A stretch of 64,000 bases of DNA, taken from the NCBI GenBank assembly GCA_949292775.1, contig CASFBL010000005.1:1-64000 (forward strand). The letters run 5' to 3'. The notes below the pieces were generated by a model, which was not told where the DNA came from, ran no database searches, and worked only from the letters and a program-made list of their open reading frames with translations. Position 1 is the first letter of the stretch. Every line of letters begins with the position of its first letter. A program made the position numbers and the translations under genes. Positions 1 to 9,219 of this stretch are shown here, piece after piece. This DNA is from an uncultured Eubacteriales bacterium. GTDB lineage: Bacteria; Bacillota; Clostridia; Oscillospirales; Acutalibacteraceae.

Positions 1-1211
1 ACGATTTTTGTGCCGGCGCGGTGAAAAACGGTGCGTGCGCCGTCATCTGCGAGCGCGACCCGGGCGTGGAAACACCCTATGTTTTGGTCAAAAGCTGCCG
101 TCAGGCGCTTTTAGACATTGCCGGGCTTTACCGCAGCCGCTTGCAAGGCTTGCGTGTGGTGGGGCTGACGGGCTCGGTCGGCAAAACCACGACCAAGGAA
201 ATGACCTGGGCGGTTTTGTCCACACGCTACAACACCATTAAGACCGAGGGCAACCTCAATAATGAAATCGGTATGCCGAAAACCTTGTTCCGCCTTCAAG
301 ATGATACCGAAGCGGCGGTCATTGAAATGGGTATGAGCGACTTCGGCGAAATTTCCCGCATGACAAAAGCCGCCCGTCCCGATGTCGGCATCATCACCAA
401 CATCGGTATGTCCCACATTGAATTTCTAGGCTCGCGCGACGGCATTTTAAAAGCGAAAACAGAAATCCTTGAGGGAATGCCTGCGGGCGCACCGCTTGTA
501 ATAAACGGCGACGATGACAAACTGCGCGCCTATGAAAATCCAAAATTTCGGATTGTGTATTTCGGCATCGATAATCAGAATGCCGATGTTTATGCAGACA
601 ATATCCGGGAAGAAAACGGCGAAACTGTGTTTACAGTGCATTTCAGCGGTAAGACGCAAGAGGTCGTTTTGCCGACGGTGGGCAGACATAATGTTTATGA
701 CGCTCTCGCGGCGTTTTGCGTGGGTCTTCTTTTCGAAATAACGCCTGAGCAAATCGCTGTGGGGCTTTCGGCTTACACCCCTTCCGGCATGCGCCAGCGC
801 ATCCGCAAGGTGCATGGTGTTACCGTCATGGAGGACTGCTATAACGCAAGTCCTGATTCGCAAAGGGCAGCTTTACAGGTGCTCTCGTCTCTGCCCGCCA
901 AACGGAAAATCGCCGTGCTCGGCGATATGCTGGAACTTGGCAGCTTCACCAATGAAGCACACAAAGCCGTCGGCGAATTTGCGGCAGCGCAAAAAATTGA
1001 TTTGCTTTACTGCTTCGGCGAAGCGGCAAAACAGATTGCCGCGGGGGCAGGGGACGCCGTACAGTCTCGTTGCTTTGACACCCACGAAGCGCTCTTACAA
1101 GCACTGTTAGAAACTTTGCAAGACGGCGACGCCGTTTTGTTTAAGGCGAGTCACTCCATGCATTTGGAGGAAGTCATAGAAAAACTCTATGAGGAGTGGA
1201 ATGTGAAATGA
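1..1211 (+). CDS. murF: UDP-N-acetylmuramoyl-tripeptide--D-alanyl-D-alanine ligase, 5' partial
   Basis: Cytoplasmic Mur ligase that adds D-Ala-D-Ala to the UDP-MurNAc-tripeptide. The frame is open from base 3 to the left edge and reads DFCAGAVKNGACAVI, matching the region just before the central domain of MurF, so roughly the first 50-60 residues lie outside the window. The ATP-binding P-loop GSVGKTTTKE lies near base 170, EMGMSDFGEI follows, and the C-terminal domain shows LGDMLELG near base 920. A GTG at 21 can open the frame but is internal to the family alignment, so it is not taken as the start. The stop TGA overlaps the mraY start as ATGA, which indicates translational coupling. First gene of the division/cell-wall cluster seen here. 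Identity is secure; only the 5' end is missing. Confidence 0.95.
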   Translation, partial: DFCAGAVKNGACAVICERDPGVETPYVLVKSCRQALLDIAGLYRSRLQGLRVVGLTGSVGKTTTKEMTWAVLSTRYNTIKTEGNLNNEIGMPKTLFRLQDDTEAAVIEMGMSDFGEISRMTKAARPDVGIITNIGMSHIEFLGSRDGILKAKTEILEGMPAGAPLVINGDDDKLRAYENPKFRIVYFGIDNQNADVYADNIREENGETVFTVHFSGKTQEVVLPTVGRHNVYDALAAFCVGLLFEITPEQIAVGLSAYTPSGMRQRIRKVHGVTVMEDCYNASPDSQRAALQVLSSLPAKRKIAVLGDMLELGSFTNEAHKAVGEFAAAQKIDLLYCFGEAAKQIAAGAGDAVQSRCFDTHEALLQALLETLQDGDAVLFKASHSMHLEEVIEKLYEEWNVK

Positions 1212-2236
1212 ATACTGTGGCAGCAATCCTTCTTGCAATCGGTTTAAGCTTTTTAATTTCTTTCTTGTTGGGCTTTGTGCTGATTCCGTTCCTTCGGAAG
1301 CTGCACTTCGGTCAAACCATTCTCGACATTGGCCCGGCGTGGCACAAGTCGAAACAGGGCACGCCGGTCATGGGCGGCTTTATGTTCATCATCAGCACGA
1401 TTGTATCGTTTGCCGCCGTCATTTTAGGGGATTATCTGCTTGGCGGCAACCTGTTCTCGAGCGGCTCGTTTATTCCGGAATCGATTAAAGTGAAGCTTTT
1501 AAGCGGTATCATTATGGCGCTGGGCTTCGGCATCATCGGTTTTGCGGACGACTATATTAAAGTCGTCAAAAAGCGCAACCTCGGGCTTACGATTACGCAG
1601 AAATCTGTTGCGCAAATCCTTTTGATGCTGGCGTATCTCGGCTCACTGTATATGTCCGGCAACACCTATATGTCCATTCCGTTTGTCGGCAATGTGGACC
1701 TTGGCTGGTTCTTCTGGCTGTTCGGCATGGCGGTCATTTACGCCACCGTAAACGCCGTTAACTTTACCGACGGTGTCGACGGGCTTTGCGGTTCTGTCAC
1801 TTCTGTTGCGGCAATCGCATTTTTAATTGCCGCGTGCTTAAAAGGGCTTTTCGGCGTCAGCATTTTGGCAGGCGCACTGCTTGGCGGTTGTCTCGGCTAT
1901 CTCATTTGGAACTGGAACCCCTCCAAAGTCATGATGGGCGATACCGGCTCGATGTTTTTAGGCGGCATGGTTGTTGCGCTTGCCTATGCGATTGACTGCC
2001 CGCTGATTATTTTGTGCTTCGGCATCATTTATGTGATTGAAATGCTGTCTGATGTTTTGCAGATTGGTTATTTCAAAGCGACCCACGGCAAACGCATTTT
2101 CAAAATGGCGCCGATTCATCACCATTTTGAAATGTGCGGCTGGAAAGAAAAGAAAATCGTGGTCGTATTTTCACTTGTAAATCTTTTGGGCTGCGCCGTC
2201 GGCATTGCATTGTTTTATTACGGCGTAATCCGGTAA
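1208..2236 (+). CDS. mraY: phospho-N-acetylmuramoyl-pentapeptide transferase
   Basis: Integral membrane enzyme that moves phospho-MurNAc-pentapeptide onto undecaprenyl phosphate to give lipid I. The 342-residue protein has about ten hydrophobic segments and the family motifs FADDYIKVVKK, NAVNFTDGVDGL and APIHHHFEMCGW, which carry the catalytic Asp and His residues. The ATG at 1208 overlaps the murF stop and has GAGGAG at 1191; a GTG at 1196 in the same frame would lie on top of that ribosome site, so it is rejected. The next gene is ftsW only 45 bases on. In most Firmicutes murD sits between mraY and ftsW; it is absent here. Confidence 0.96.
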   Translation: MNTVAAILLAIGLSFLISFLLGFVLIPFLRKLHFGQTILDIGPAWHKSKQGTPVMGGFMFIISTIVSFAAVILGDYLLGGNLFSSGSFIPESIKVKLLSGIIMALGFGIIGFADDYIKVVKKRNLGLTITQKSVAQILLMLAYLGSLYMSGNTYMSIPFVGNVDLGWFFWLFGMAVIYATVNAVNFTDGVDGLCGSVTSVAAIAFLIAACLKGLFGVSILAGALLGGCLGYLIWNWNPSKVMMGDTGSMFLGGMVVALAYAIDCPLIILCFGIIYVIEMLSDVLQIGYFKATHGKRIFKMAPIHHHFEMCGWKEKKIVVVFSLVNLLGCAVGIALFYYGVIR

Positions 2237-2281
2237 TCCTATAACAAGAAACTCAGATTTTCCTGAAAGGAGGAAAGCGCT

Positions 2282-3523
2282 TTGACAAATACCGCTGTGC
2301 AGCGCAAAAAAGCGCCCGCCAAAAAACGAAATGATTTCTGGGCGCTTGGCAAGATTGATATTCCTTTTTTGCTGCTGGTCATCACCATTTTAACCATCGG
2401 GCTTGTCATGCTTTTCTCTGCAAGCTATACCTATGCCTATTATAACGAGGACGGCGACAGCACCTATTACTTTAAACGGCAGCTCATCTTTGCATTGGTC
2501 GGCGTGGTCGCCATGCTGCTGGTTTCCAAGGTGCGTTATGATTATTTTAAGCTGTTTGCCATTCCGGCAATTGCTGTTTCCTGGTTTTTGCTGGTGCTGG
2601 TTTTGTTCCTGCCCGCAACGCAGGGCGGTTTCCACCGCTGGATTGACTTGAAAATTTTCACATTCCAGCCCTCCGAAATCGCAAAATTAGCTATTATTTT
2701 GTTTTGCGCCTGGAGCATGGATAAAAACCATAAAAAGATTGTCGGCAAACAGTTAAGCCCGTCCAAATTTGCGCGGACGGTGAAAGAACTGTCCGGCGGC
2801 AAAATCGTGGTTTATGAATCCTTTGTCATGCTCTGCTTTTATGCGTTTGTCATTGTTGTAACTGCAGGGCTTGTTTATCTTGAAAACCACCTGTCCGGCA
2901 CATTGCTTATTTTGGCAATCGGCGTCGTAATGATGTATCTTGGCGAAATCAAACGGCATTGGTTTGTGCTTATCGGCGTGTTGGCAGTTGTAGCGTTGGT
3001 TTTCTTTGTATTAAATCCCGATTTGCTGGAAAAATACGCCGGTGAACGCATTACGGCGTGGCTCGACAAATCCTATGAGCCGCGCGGTGCACGCTGGCAG
3101 ACCAACAACTCGCTGTATGCCATAGGCTCCGGCGGGCTGTTCGGTACGGGGCTTGGCAATTCCAAGCAAAAGCACCTGTATGTGTCTGAACCGCAGAACG
3201 ACTTTATTTTTGCAATCGTTTGCGAGGAACTCGGTCTCTTACGCGCCATCGGCATCATTATTTTGTATGTACTGTTGTTGCTTCGGGGCATCGCCATTGG
3301 CCTGCGTGCCAAAGACCGTTTCGGCGCGCTGCTTTCCATGGGCATTGTTTTTCAAGTCGGTCTGCAAACCGCTTTAAATATCGCGGTTGTGACCGATGCG
3401 CTTCCGAACACCGGCATCAGCCTGCCGTTTTTCAGTTACGGCGGCACTTCGCTTATGATGTTGCTGTTCGAAATGGGTGTGGTGCTCTCTGTTTCAAGAT
3501 ATTCAAGACTTGACAAAAACTAA
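2282..3523 (+). CDS. ftsW: SEDS-family peptidoglycan polymerase FtsW
   Basis: Membrane glycosyltransferase of the SEDS (FtsW/RodA/SpoVE) family that polymerises lipid II at the septum with a class B PBP. The 413-residue product has about ten membrane segments and typical SEDS motifs: GGFHRWIDL, FQPSEIAKLA, AIGSGGLFGTGLG, PQNDFIFAIVCEELG (with the conserved Asp) and TGISLPFFSYGGTS near the C terminus. The start is TTG at 2282, with a strong AAAGGAGG about 10 bases upstream. The long N-terminal basic stretch VQRKKAPAKKRN is cytoplasmic. Its place between mraY and murG favours FtsW over RodA; a SpoVE role in sporulation cannot be excluded. Confidence 0.92.
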   Translation: MTNTAVQRKKAPAKKRNDFWALGKIDIPFLLLVITILTIGLVMLFSASYTYAYYNEDGDSTYYFKRQLIFALVGVVAMLLVSKVRYDYFKLFAIPAIAVSWFLLVLVLFLPATQGGFHRWIDLKIFTFQPSEIAKLAIILFCAWSMDKNHKKIVGKQLSPSKFARTVKELSGGKIVVYESFVMLCFYAFVIVVTAGLVYLENHLSGTLLILAIGVVMMYLGEIKRHWFVLIGVLAVVALVFFVLNPDLLEKYAGERITAWLDKSYEPRGARWQTNNSLYAIGSGGLFGTGLGNSKQKHLYVSEPQNDFIFAIVCEELGLLRAIGIIILYVLLLLRGIAIGLRAKDRFGALLSMGIVFQVGLQTALNIAVVTDALPNTGISLPFFSYGGTSLMMLLFEMGVVLSVSRYSRLDKN

Positions 3524-3545
3524 GCTGAAAAAGGAAAGGAATCCT

Positions 3546-4664
3546 ATGAAAGTTGTTTTTGCAGCCGGTGGAACCGGCGGACATATCAATCCTGCGCTTG
3601 CCGCAGCCGGAGAACTGCGCCGGCGTGAACCGGACGCGGAGATTTTATTTATCGGTACGGCGGACCATATGGAATCGCGGCTTGTACCCGCTGCCGGATT
3701 TGATTTTAAAACCATCGAAATTGCCGGCTTTCAGCGCAAGCTGACCCCGAAAAATATCGTAAAAAACATAAAGACCGTGCGCTTGCTTTTAAAGTCTTCT
3801 TCGGCAGTGAAGCGCATTCTTGCAGAGTTTTCGCCCGATGTCGTTGTAGGCTTCGGCGGTTATGTCAGCGGTCCCGTTGTGCGTACTGCGGCAAAAATGG
3901 GCATTCGCACCGCCATCCATGAGCAAAACGCTTATCCCGGCGTGACCAACAAGGCGCTTGCGAAAGTGGCGGACGCTGTCATGCTCACGGTGCCTGCCGC
4001 AGCGGAGCATTTGAGCTGCAAAAACGAGCCGATTGTCACGGGGCTTCCCGTGCGCCGTGAAATCGTAGAAGCTGACCGGGATTTTGCACGCGCGAAAATC
4101 GGTGTGCCTGAGCACTCCATGATGATTCTTTCTATGGGCGGCAGCCTCGGCGCGAAGGCCGTCAATGAAGCAATGGCTGGTGTTATCGCTGCCCGCTGTG
4201 CACAGAAAGATTTGTTCTTTATGCATGCAACCGGCAAATACGGTAAGTGGGTACCCGATGCACTCGAAAAGCAGGGCGTTCATTTAGAGAATGAAAAAAA
4301 TGTCGTGATTCGCGAATACATAGACGATATGGACACTTGCCTTGCTGCGGCGGATTTGGTTATCGGCCGTGCAGGGGCGTCGTCGCTTTCTGAAATTGAA
4401 GCAACCGGTAAAGCGTCCGTGCTGATTCCGTCGCCCAATGTTGCAGAAAATCACCAATATCACAATGCTATGGCGCTGGTTAACAACAACGCCGCGCGAA
4501 TCATTGAGGAAAAAGATTTGACCGTAGATGCGCTGCTTTCTGTTATCGACGAGCTGAAAGGCGACCGTGCGCTTTTAAAGGCGATTGGCGAAAACGCGCG
4601 GAAAATGGCGGTTTTGGATTCAGCCAAGGTCATTTGCGACAAAATCATTTCTTTGGCAAAATAA
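3546..4664 (+). CDS. murG: UDP-GlcNAc--undecaprenyl-PP-MurNAc-pentapeptide GlcNAc transferase
   Basis: Membrane-associated GT-B glycosyltransferase that converts lipid I to lipid II. The 372-residue protein opens with the glycine-rich acceptor loop AAGGTGGHINPALA, has GFGGYVSGP in the N-terminal domain, and shows the UDP-GlcNAc-binding stretches MGGSLGAKAVNEA and IGRAGASSLSEI in the C-terminal domain. The ATG at 3546 follows AAGGAAAGGA; the longer frame from GTG 3477 overlaps ftsW and adds residues foreign to MurG, so it is rejected. It follows ftsW by 22 bases and lies in the same transcription unit. Confidence 0.96.
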   Translation: MKVVFAAGGTGGHINPALAAAGELRRREPDAEILFIGTADHMESRLVPAAGFDFKTIEIAGFQRKLTPKNIVKNIKTVRLLLKSSSAVKRILAEFSPDVVVGFGGYVSGPVVRTAAKMGIRTAIHEQNAYPGVTNKALAKVADAVMLTVPAAAEHLSCKNEPIVTGLPVRREIVEADRDFARAKIGVPEHSMMILSMGGSLGAKAVNEAMAGVIAARCAQKDLFFMHATGKYGKWVPDALEKQGVHLENEKNVVIREYIDDMDTCLAAADLVIGRAGASSLSEIEATGKASVLIPSPNVAENHQYHNAMALVNNNAARIIEEKDLTVDALLSVIDELKGDRALLKAIGENARKMAVLDSAKVICDKIISLAK

Positions 4665-4748
4665 CACCTTTTAACCGTTTACAGGCATTCTGCATAGTAT
4701 GAAGCGCAGAGGGTTTTCCTTTGGCTTTGACTGTAAGGGGTGCTGATT

Positions 4749-6116
4749 TTGGAAAAATTGATTATAAACGGGCAAAAACGGCTGAACGGTGAAATTGAAG
4801 TGCACGGGTCAAAAAATAGCGCGCTTCCCATTTTGGCGGCTGCCGCGCTTGTCAACGGGGTTTCGGAAATACATAATTGTCCAAGGCTTACCGACATTGA
4901 CGCAGCCATTCACATTTTAACGCATCTCGGCTGCCGGGTCTCGCGCAGCGGGCATACCGTTACCGTAGATGCAACCGCTATGAATAACTGGGAAGTCCCC
5001 GACGAATTGATGCGGGAAATGCGCTCTTCTGTTGTGTTTCTCGGTGCAATTCTCGGCCGCGCAGGACGCGCGAAGCTTTCTGCACCCGGCGGGTGCGAAA
5101 TCGGGCTTCGTCCTATTGATTTGCACATTTCCGCTATGGAGCAGCTGGGCGCGGTTTTAGAGGAAGATGCCGGAAAACTGGATTTTCATGCGCCGAACGG
5201 TCTTGCAGGGGCGCGCATCACCTTAGCGTTTCCGAGTGTGGGTGCTACGGAAAATATTATGATTGCCGCCGCAACTGCGAAAGGGCGCACAATCATTACC
5301 AATGCGGCGCGCGAGCCGGAAATCAGCGACTTGGCTGATTTTCTGAACGGTAGCGGGGCGCGCATTCACGGGGCAGGGGACAGCACGGTTATTATTGACG
5401 GTGTGGAGCGCCTTGCCGGCACCTGCCATACCGTCATTCCCGACCGCATTGCCGCTTCCACTTATTTACTCGCCGGTGCGGTAACGCAGGGCAAAATTTG
5501 TGTGCGCGACATTGTCCCGGCGCACATCGGCGCGTTGTTGCCGGTGTTAAAAGAAGCCGGCTGTGACATTACCGCCAGCGGGCGTTGGGTGTGTTTGAGC
5601 GCACCGCCGCGGCTGCACCGCGTTAAAATGACGCGTACCATGCCCTATCCGGGCTTTCCGACCGATGTGCAGGCGCCGCTTACCGCTATGCTGACGGTAG
5701 CAGACGGCACTTCTGTTATCGTTGAAAATATTTTTGAAAGCCGCTATAAGCATGCCGCGGAACTGGTTCGCTTCGGCGCAAAAATCAGTGTGGAAGGGCG
5801 CATGGAGGTTATTGAGGGTGTGCCGTATTTGACAGGCGCCTCCGTTGTTGCACCGGATTTGCGGGGCGGATTTGCTTTGATACTTGCAGGCCTTGCGGCG
5901 CGCGGGGAAACCGTGATCACGGGGCTTGAACATATAGACAGAGGTTATGAAACGCCCGAGGCCGTTTTGTGCGCGCTTGGGGCGGATGTGAAAAGGATTC
6001 AGGAACATGGAACAGCAAAGGAATTCACAACAGAACAACCGGCAGCGGACAGGGCGAACAGCTTCGCGCCCGGCGACCGGCTCAGCGGCACGCCGCAGTC
6101 CGGCGCCGCAGAATAA
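4749..6116 (+). CDS. murA: UDP-N-acetylglucosamine 1-carboxyvinyltransferase
   Basis: First committed step of peptidoglycan synthesis: transfer of enolpyruvate from PEP to UDP-GlcNAc. The 455-residue protein has the fosfomycin-target cysteine in SAPGGCEIGLRP (about Cys116), HGSKNSALPIL near the N terminus and DIRGG/DLRGGFALILAG near the C terminus. The start TTG 4749 is preferred because AAGGGG ends at 4740; the alternative GTG at 4740 lies on that site. The family normally ends close to ALGADVKRI; here the frame runs on for about 45 residues rich in T, A and G and overlaps ftsQ by 110 bases in another frame. That tail is probably an artefact of a lost stop codon and not a domain, though a sequencing frameshift is possible. 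Confidence 0.93.
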   Translation: MEKLIINGQKRLNGEIEVHGSKNSALPILAAAALVNGVSEIHNCPRLTDIDAAIHILTHLGCRVSRSGHTVTVDATAMNNWEVPDELMREMRSSVVFLGAILGRAGRAKLSAPGGCEIGLRPIDLHISAMEQLGAVLEEDAGKLDFHAPNGLAGARITLAFPSVGATENIMIAAATAKGRTIITNAAREPEISDLADFLNGSGARIHGAGDSTVIIDGVERLAGTCHTVIPDRIAASTYLLAGAVTQGKICVRDIVPAHIGALLPVLKEAGCDITASGRWVCLSAPPRLHRVKMTRTMPYPGFPTDVQAPLTAMLTVADGTSVIVENIFESRYKHAAELVRFGAKISVEGRMEVIEGVPYLTGASVVAPDLRGGFALILAGLAARGETVITGLEHIDRGYETPEAVLCALGADVKRIQEHGTAKEFTTEQPAADRANSFAPGDRLSGTPQSGAAE

Positions 6117-7020
6117 AGGGCGCCAGCCGAGCAATAGGGAACCGCTTTCCAATGATGAACGGCGCCGCCTTCGCGCCCAGCGTGCGCGGCGAAAAAGAAG
6201 ACGCCGCAATATCTTCCTCGGCGTTTTGCTTACCGTCATTTTGCTTACCGTCGGCATTGTTTTGTCACTTACGGTGTTTTTTAAGATTTCGTCAGTAACC
6301 GTTACCGGCGATGAAGTGTATAACGCGCAGCAGGTTATTGAAGTGTCCGGCATTCACAACGGCGAAAATCTATTTTTGCTCAAGAAAAAAGAGATTTCAG
6401 CTTTGATTGAAAAAACACTGCCCTATGTGGAAACGGCAGATATTTCAACAAGCCTTTCCGGCGCGGTTACAATTCAAATTACGGCTGCAAAGGCGGTTGC
6501 CGCACTTGACAACGGCGATTCCTTTACACTGCTCAACGCTTCCGGAAAAGTACTGGAAGATGGGGTTTTAGCCGTCAATGACGGCGTTGTTATTGTGCAG
6601 GCATCCGAAGTGGTTTCCGCCATGCCGGGCGAGACTGTGGCGTTTTCCTCAGAAGAAGAATTTGAAGATATGACAGCGGCTTTTCAGGCGCTTCAAGAGG
6701 CGGGCATCACCGGCTTGACAGAGCTGGATGTGCGCGACCATTTAAACATAAAAGCCGTTTATCAGGGCAGAATAACGCTGGAACTCGGTGCCGTCAGCAG
6801 TATTCCGGATAAAGCCGCTTTTATTAAAGCGACCCTTTCCAGAAACGATGAAAGCGACCCGGAGTTTGAAGGCACAATAGATTTTACGATTGATAAAAAA
6901 GCCTATTTGCGGCAAAAAGAAGAAACGACTGTGCCTGTTACAGAACCTGCAAGCCAATCAGCTTCACAGACGGATGCGGGAACAACTTCTCCCGAATCCA
7001 CAACGGCGGCAGCAGCGTGA
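6007..7020 (+). CDS. ftsQ: cell division protein FtsQ/DivIB (POTRA domain)
   Basis: Bitopic divisome protein that helps assemble FtsL/DivIC and regulates septal wall synthesis. The 337-residue product has a long, very basic, low-complexity cytoplasmic tail (residues 1-70, ending in RARRKRRRR), one membrane helix (about 71-93), and a POTRA domain that starts FKISSVTVTGDEVYNAQQV and contains NLFLLKKKEI. A Thr/Ser/Ala-rich tail closes the protein. The ATG at 6007 lies within the last 110 bases of murA; AAAAGGA about 8 bases upstream serves as ribosome site. Position before ftsZ matches the Firmicutes dcw order. Naming as DivIB is equally valid. Confidence 0.88.
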   Translation: MEQQRNSQQNNRQRTGRTASRPATGSAARRSPAPQNKGRQPSNREPLSNDERRRLRAQRARRKRRRRNIFLGVLLTVILLTVGIVLSLTVFFKISSVTVTGDEVYNAQQVIEVSGIHNGENLFLLKKKEISALIEKTLPYVETADISTSLSGAVTIQITAAKAVAALDNGDSFTLLNASGKVLEDGVLAVNDGVVIVQASEVVSAMPGETVAFSSEEEFEDMTAAFQALQEAGITGLTELDVRDHLNIKAVYQGRITLELGAVSSIPDKAAFIKATLSRNDESDPEFEGTIDFTIDKKAYLRQKEETTVPVTEPASQSASQTDAGTTSPESTTAAAA

Positions 7021-7088
7021 TTTTTCGCCTGTAAAGACAGAGCCCTTGCCACGACAGGTAAAACACCTTTTCTTTTTGAAAAAACCTG

Positions 7089-7117
7089 TTGAAATTCAAA
7101 AAAAACTATGCTACAAT
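7089..7117 (+). promoter_or_regulatory. sigmaA promoter for ftsZ
   Basis: TTGAAA (7089-7094), 17-base spacer, TACAAT (7112-7117), lying in the 170-base gap between ftsQ and ftsZ. It gives ftsZ its own transcript in addition to read-through from the cluster. A leader of about 65 bases would precede the ftsZ start, which has AGGAGG near 7173. Confidence 0.75.
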
Positions 7118-7189
7118 AACCAAAATAGGTCTTTAGACCCGAAAATAATGTTGTGTGCAGGAAGATTTACATAGGAGGAAGTTCAAACC

Positions 7190-8290
7190 ATGTCTTACGA
7201 ATTGGATAATGATTTTCAGGAAGTAACCAAAATCAAGGTGATCGGTGTCGGCGGCGGCGGCGGAAACGCAGTGAACCGTATGGTGCAGGCCGGCCTCAAG
7301 GGTATCGACATGATCGCCGTGAATACCGATAAACAGACCCTTGCTTTTTCAAAGGCGACCCAGAAAATTCAAATCGGTGAAAAACTGACGAACGGCCAGG
7401 GCGCAGGCGCAAAACCCGAAATTGGTAAAAAGGCGGCGGAAGAGAGCCGCGACGCAATCATCGATGCGCTCAATGATACACATATGGTCTTTATCACCGC
7501 GGGCATGGGCGGCGGCACCGGCACGGGTGCGGCACCTGTCATTGCGGAAATCGCAAAAGAAAAAGGCATTTTGACGGTTGGTATTGTTACGAAGCCGTTT
7601 GCTTTTGAGGGCAAACTGCGTATGCAGCAGGCGGAAGCCGGTATTGCCGAGCTTGCCGGTCATGTGGATTCTCTTGTTGTGATTCCGAATGAACGCCTGA
7701 AACAGGTCTCCGACCAGAAAATTACCCTTGCCAATGCGTTTGAAATTGCAGATGATGTTCTGCGCTCCGGTGTAAAGAGTATTTCCGATTTGATTATTCA
7801 TCCCGCGCTCATCAATTTGGACTTTGCCGATGTAACCGCCGTTATGAAAGACGCCGGCCACGCGCACATGGGCGTTGGTACTGCGACCGGCAAGGAAAAG
7901 GCAGAAGAAGCGGCGAAAAAGGCAATTTCCAGCCCGCTGCTTGAATCCACCATTGACGGTGCAAAGGGTATTATCATCAGCATCACCGCGTCTGAAGATA
8001 TTGACCTTGACGATATCGATACCGCAGCAGGCATTGTCCGTGCGGCAGCTGACGAAGAGGCAAACATCATTTTCGGTGTGGATTTGAAGCCGGAGATGGA
8101 AGACAGCATCACCGTTACCGTTATCGCAACCGGCTTCGGCAGCGACGAAAACGGTATGCCCAAAAAGCCGAGCAGCTCTTTCTCGCTGGATGCCGACAAG
8201 CCGCTGGATGACATCTCCAGCACCAGCACCGGCTTTGACCCGGACGACGGCTATATTGATGTGCTTGACATCTTTAACGGCAGAAAATAA
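7190..8290 (+). CDS. ftsZ: cell division GTPase FtsZ
   Basis: Tubulin-like GTPase that forms the Z-ring. The 366-residue protein shows the nucleotide-binding [13 protein letters not shown], the tubulin signature [15 protein letters not shown], and the catalytic T7 loop [11 protein letters not shown] with its Asp. The C-terminal linker is short (roughly residues 318-350) and ends in the partner-binding peptide [12 protein letters not shown]. The ATG at 7190 has AGGAGG 12 bases upstream. The gene has its own promoter and is followed at once by a strong terminator, closing the cluster. Confidence 0.98.
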   Translation: MSYELDNDFQEVTKIKVIGVGGGGGNAVNRMVQAGLKGIDMIAVNTDKQTLAFSKATQKIQIGEKLTNGQGAGAKPEIGKKAAEESRDAIIDALNDTHMVFITAGMGGGTGTGAAPVIAEIAKEKGILTVGIVTKPFAFEGKLRMQQAEAGIAELAGHVDSLVVIPNERLKQVSDQKITLANAFEIADDVLRSGVKSISDLIIHPALINLDFADVTAVMKDAGHAHMGVGTATGKEKAEEAAKKAISSPLLESTIDGAKGIIISITASEDIDLDDIDTAAGIVRAAADEEANIIFGVDLKPEMEDSITVTVIATGFGSDENGMPKKPSSSFSLDADKPLDDISSTSTGFDPDDGYIDVLDIFNGRK

Positions 8291-8301
8291 GCGTAAATTA
8301 T

Positions 8302-8337
8302 AAAACAGGCAGCACTTCGTGTGCTGCCTGTTTTTTT
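8302..8337. terminator. bidirectional terminator between ftsZ and the PHP gene
   Basis: Perfect 14-bp stem, AAAACAGGCAGCAC (8302-8315) with GTGCTGCCTGTTTT (8321-8334), five-base loop, then T7. The A-run on the left arm lets it act on the convergent minus-strand gene as well. Confidence 0.92.
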
Positions 8338-8342
8338 GTGGT

Positions 8343-9026
8343 TTACTTGGTTTCTATTCTTGTGAAACTACCGTCTTTTAATACCGAAAGCAGGTCGTTG
8401 CTGCTTTGTATCGGCACCTGCGTCTGAATGCCGCCGCGCCCCTCGTCTCCGGTCTGGTGATAATCAGAACCCGAGGTGCCCAAAAGACCGTGCAGCTGTG
8501 CCCAATGGAGCGCAATTTCGTTGCGCGAGTCGTGCCGCACACAGCCGTTAAACACTTCCACGCCATCCAAAAAATCGGGATTAACAATTTTCATATCATT
8601 GCGAAACGGGTGCGCCTGAAAAATCAAAAGTCCGTTTTTGTGCGCAAGTCTTGAAAAAGACGCCAGCCGCATTTTTAAAAGGTCGCCGTTATTGCGCAAA
8701 AAATCTTCCGTCACCCCATAGACCAAATAGTCGTTGATATTGCCCTTTGCGGCAAAGCGAAGCTCCATGCCTAAAAGAATATGGAGCCGGTCACCGGCAT
8801 AGGCTTTTGCGGCGCGGTAGCCTTTTAAGAAAATATCGACCTTTTCGTTCCATGGTGCGTCCAGCGCGTCTTTCGCCTCGAAGGTGCTTTCACTTAAATG
8901 GTCGGTGATGACCACGGTTCGAAATCCTTTTGCAAGGTAGGCGTCCACAAGCGTTTTGGCACTGTTGTGTGCGCAGCGGCTGGTTTCGGCGGTGTGGGCG
9001 TGCAGTTCGGTCAAAAAGACGGGCAT
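8343..9026 (-). CDS. PHP-domain metal-dependent phosphoesterase
   Basis: A 227-residue member of the polymerase-and-histidinol-phosphatase superfamily, which hydrolyses phosphoester bonds with a di- or trinuclear metal site. Metal ligands are visible as ELHAHTAETS near the N terminus, ITDHLSEST, FQAHPFRND and TSGSDYHQTGD near the C terminus. No DNA polymerase or other domain is attached. The substrate cannot be told from the sequence; histidinol phosphate, nucleotide phosphates and RNA ends are all known for the superfamily. It is monocistronic with its own promoter at 9061-9089 and ends at a terminator shared with ftsZ. Confidence 0.82.
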   Translation of the reverse strand: MPVFLTELHAHTAETSRCAHNSAKTLVDAYLAKGFRTVVITDHLSESTFEAKDALDAPWNEKVDIFLKGYRAAKAYAGDRLHILLGMELRFAAKGNINDYLVYGVTEDFLRNNGDLLKMRLASFSRLAHKNGLLIFQAHPFRNDMKIVNPDFLDGVEVFNGCVRHDSRNEIALHWAQLHGLLGTSGSDYHQTGDEGRGGIQTQVPIQSSNDLLSVLKDGSFTRIETK

Positions 9027-9060
9027 TTTATCATCCTCTTCGGGCAGAAATTTTGCAAAT

Positions 9061-9089
9061 ATTATACAACAACCATTGAATTGTGTCGA
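9061..9089 (-). promoter_or_regulatory. sigmaA promoter for the PHP gene
   Basis: On the minus strand TCGACA (9089-9084), 17-base spacer, TATAAT (9066-9061), about 35 bases upstream of the start codon at 9026. Confidence 0.65.
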
Positions 9090-9124
9090 GAAAATTCACA
9101 AATTTCTGTCATTTATACAATATT

Positions 9125-9159
9125 TTGAAATTGCATTTTTACTTTCAATATATTATCAT
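9125..9159 (+). promoter_or_regulatory. candidate sigmaA promoter region for the NuoE/NuoF operon
   Basis: Two overlapping choices: TTGAAA (9125-9130) with an 18-base spacer to TATATT (9149-9154), or TTGCAT (9131-9136) with a 17-base spacer to TATCAT (9154-9159). The sequence cannot decide between them. The rest of the 193-base gap between the divergent genes is AT-rich and shows no clear operator. Confidence 0.5.
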
Positions 9160-9219
9160 AGTATGCGTATACTTTTCTTTGAAATGTATGTGCTTTTTAC
9201 GGTTTAGGAGGAAAGATTT

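Noticed and set aside
3477-3545. Longer murG start at GTG 3477
   Set aside because: It overlaps ftsW in another frame and adds residues not in the family; ATG 3546 has a good ribosome site.
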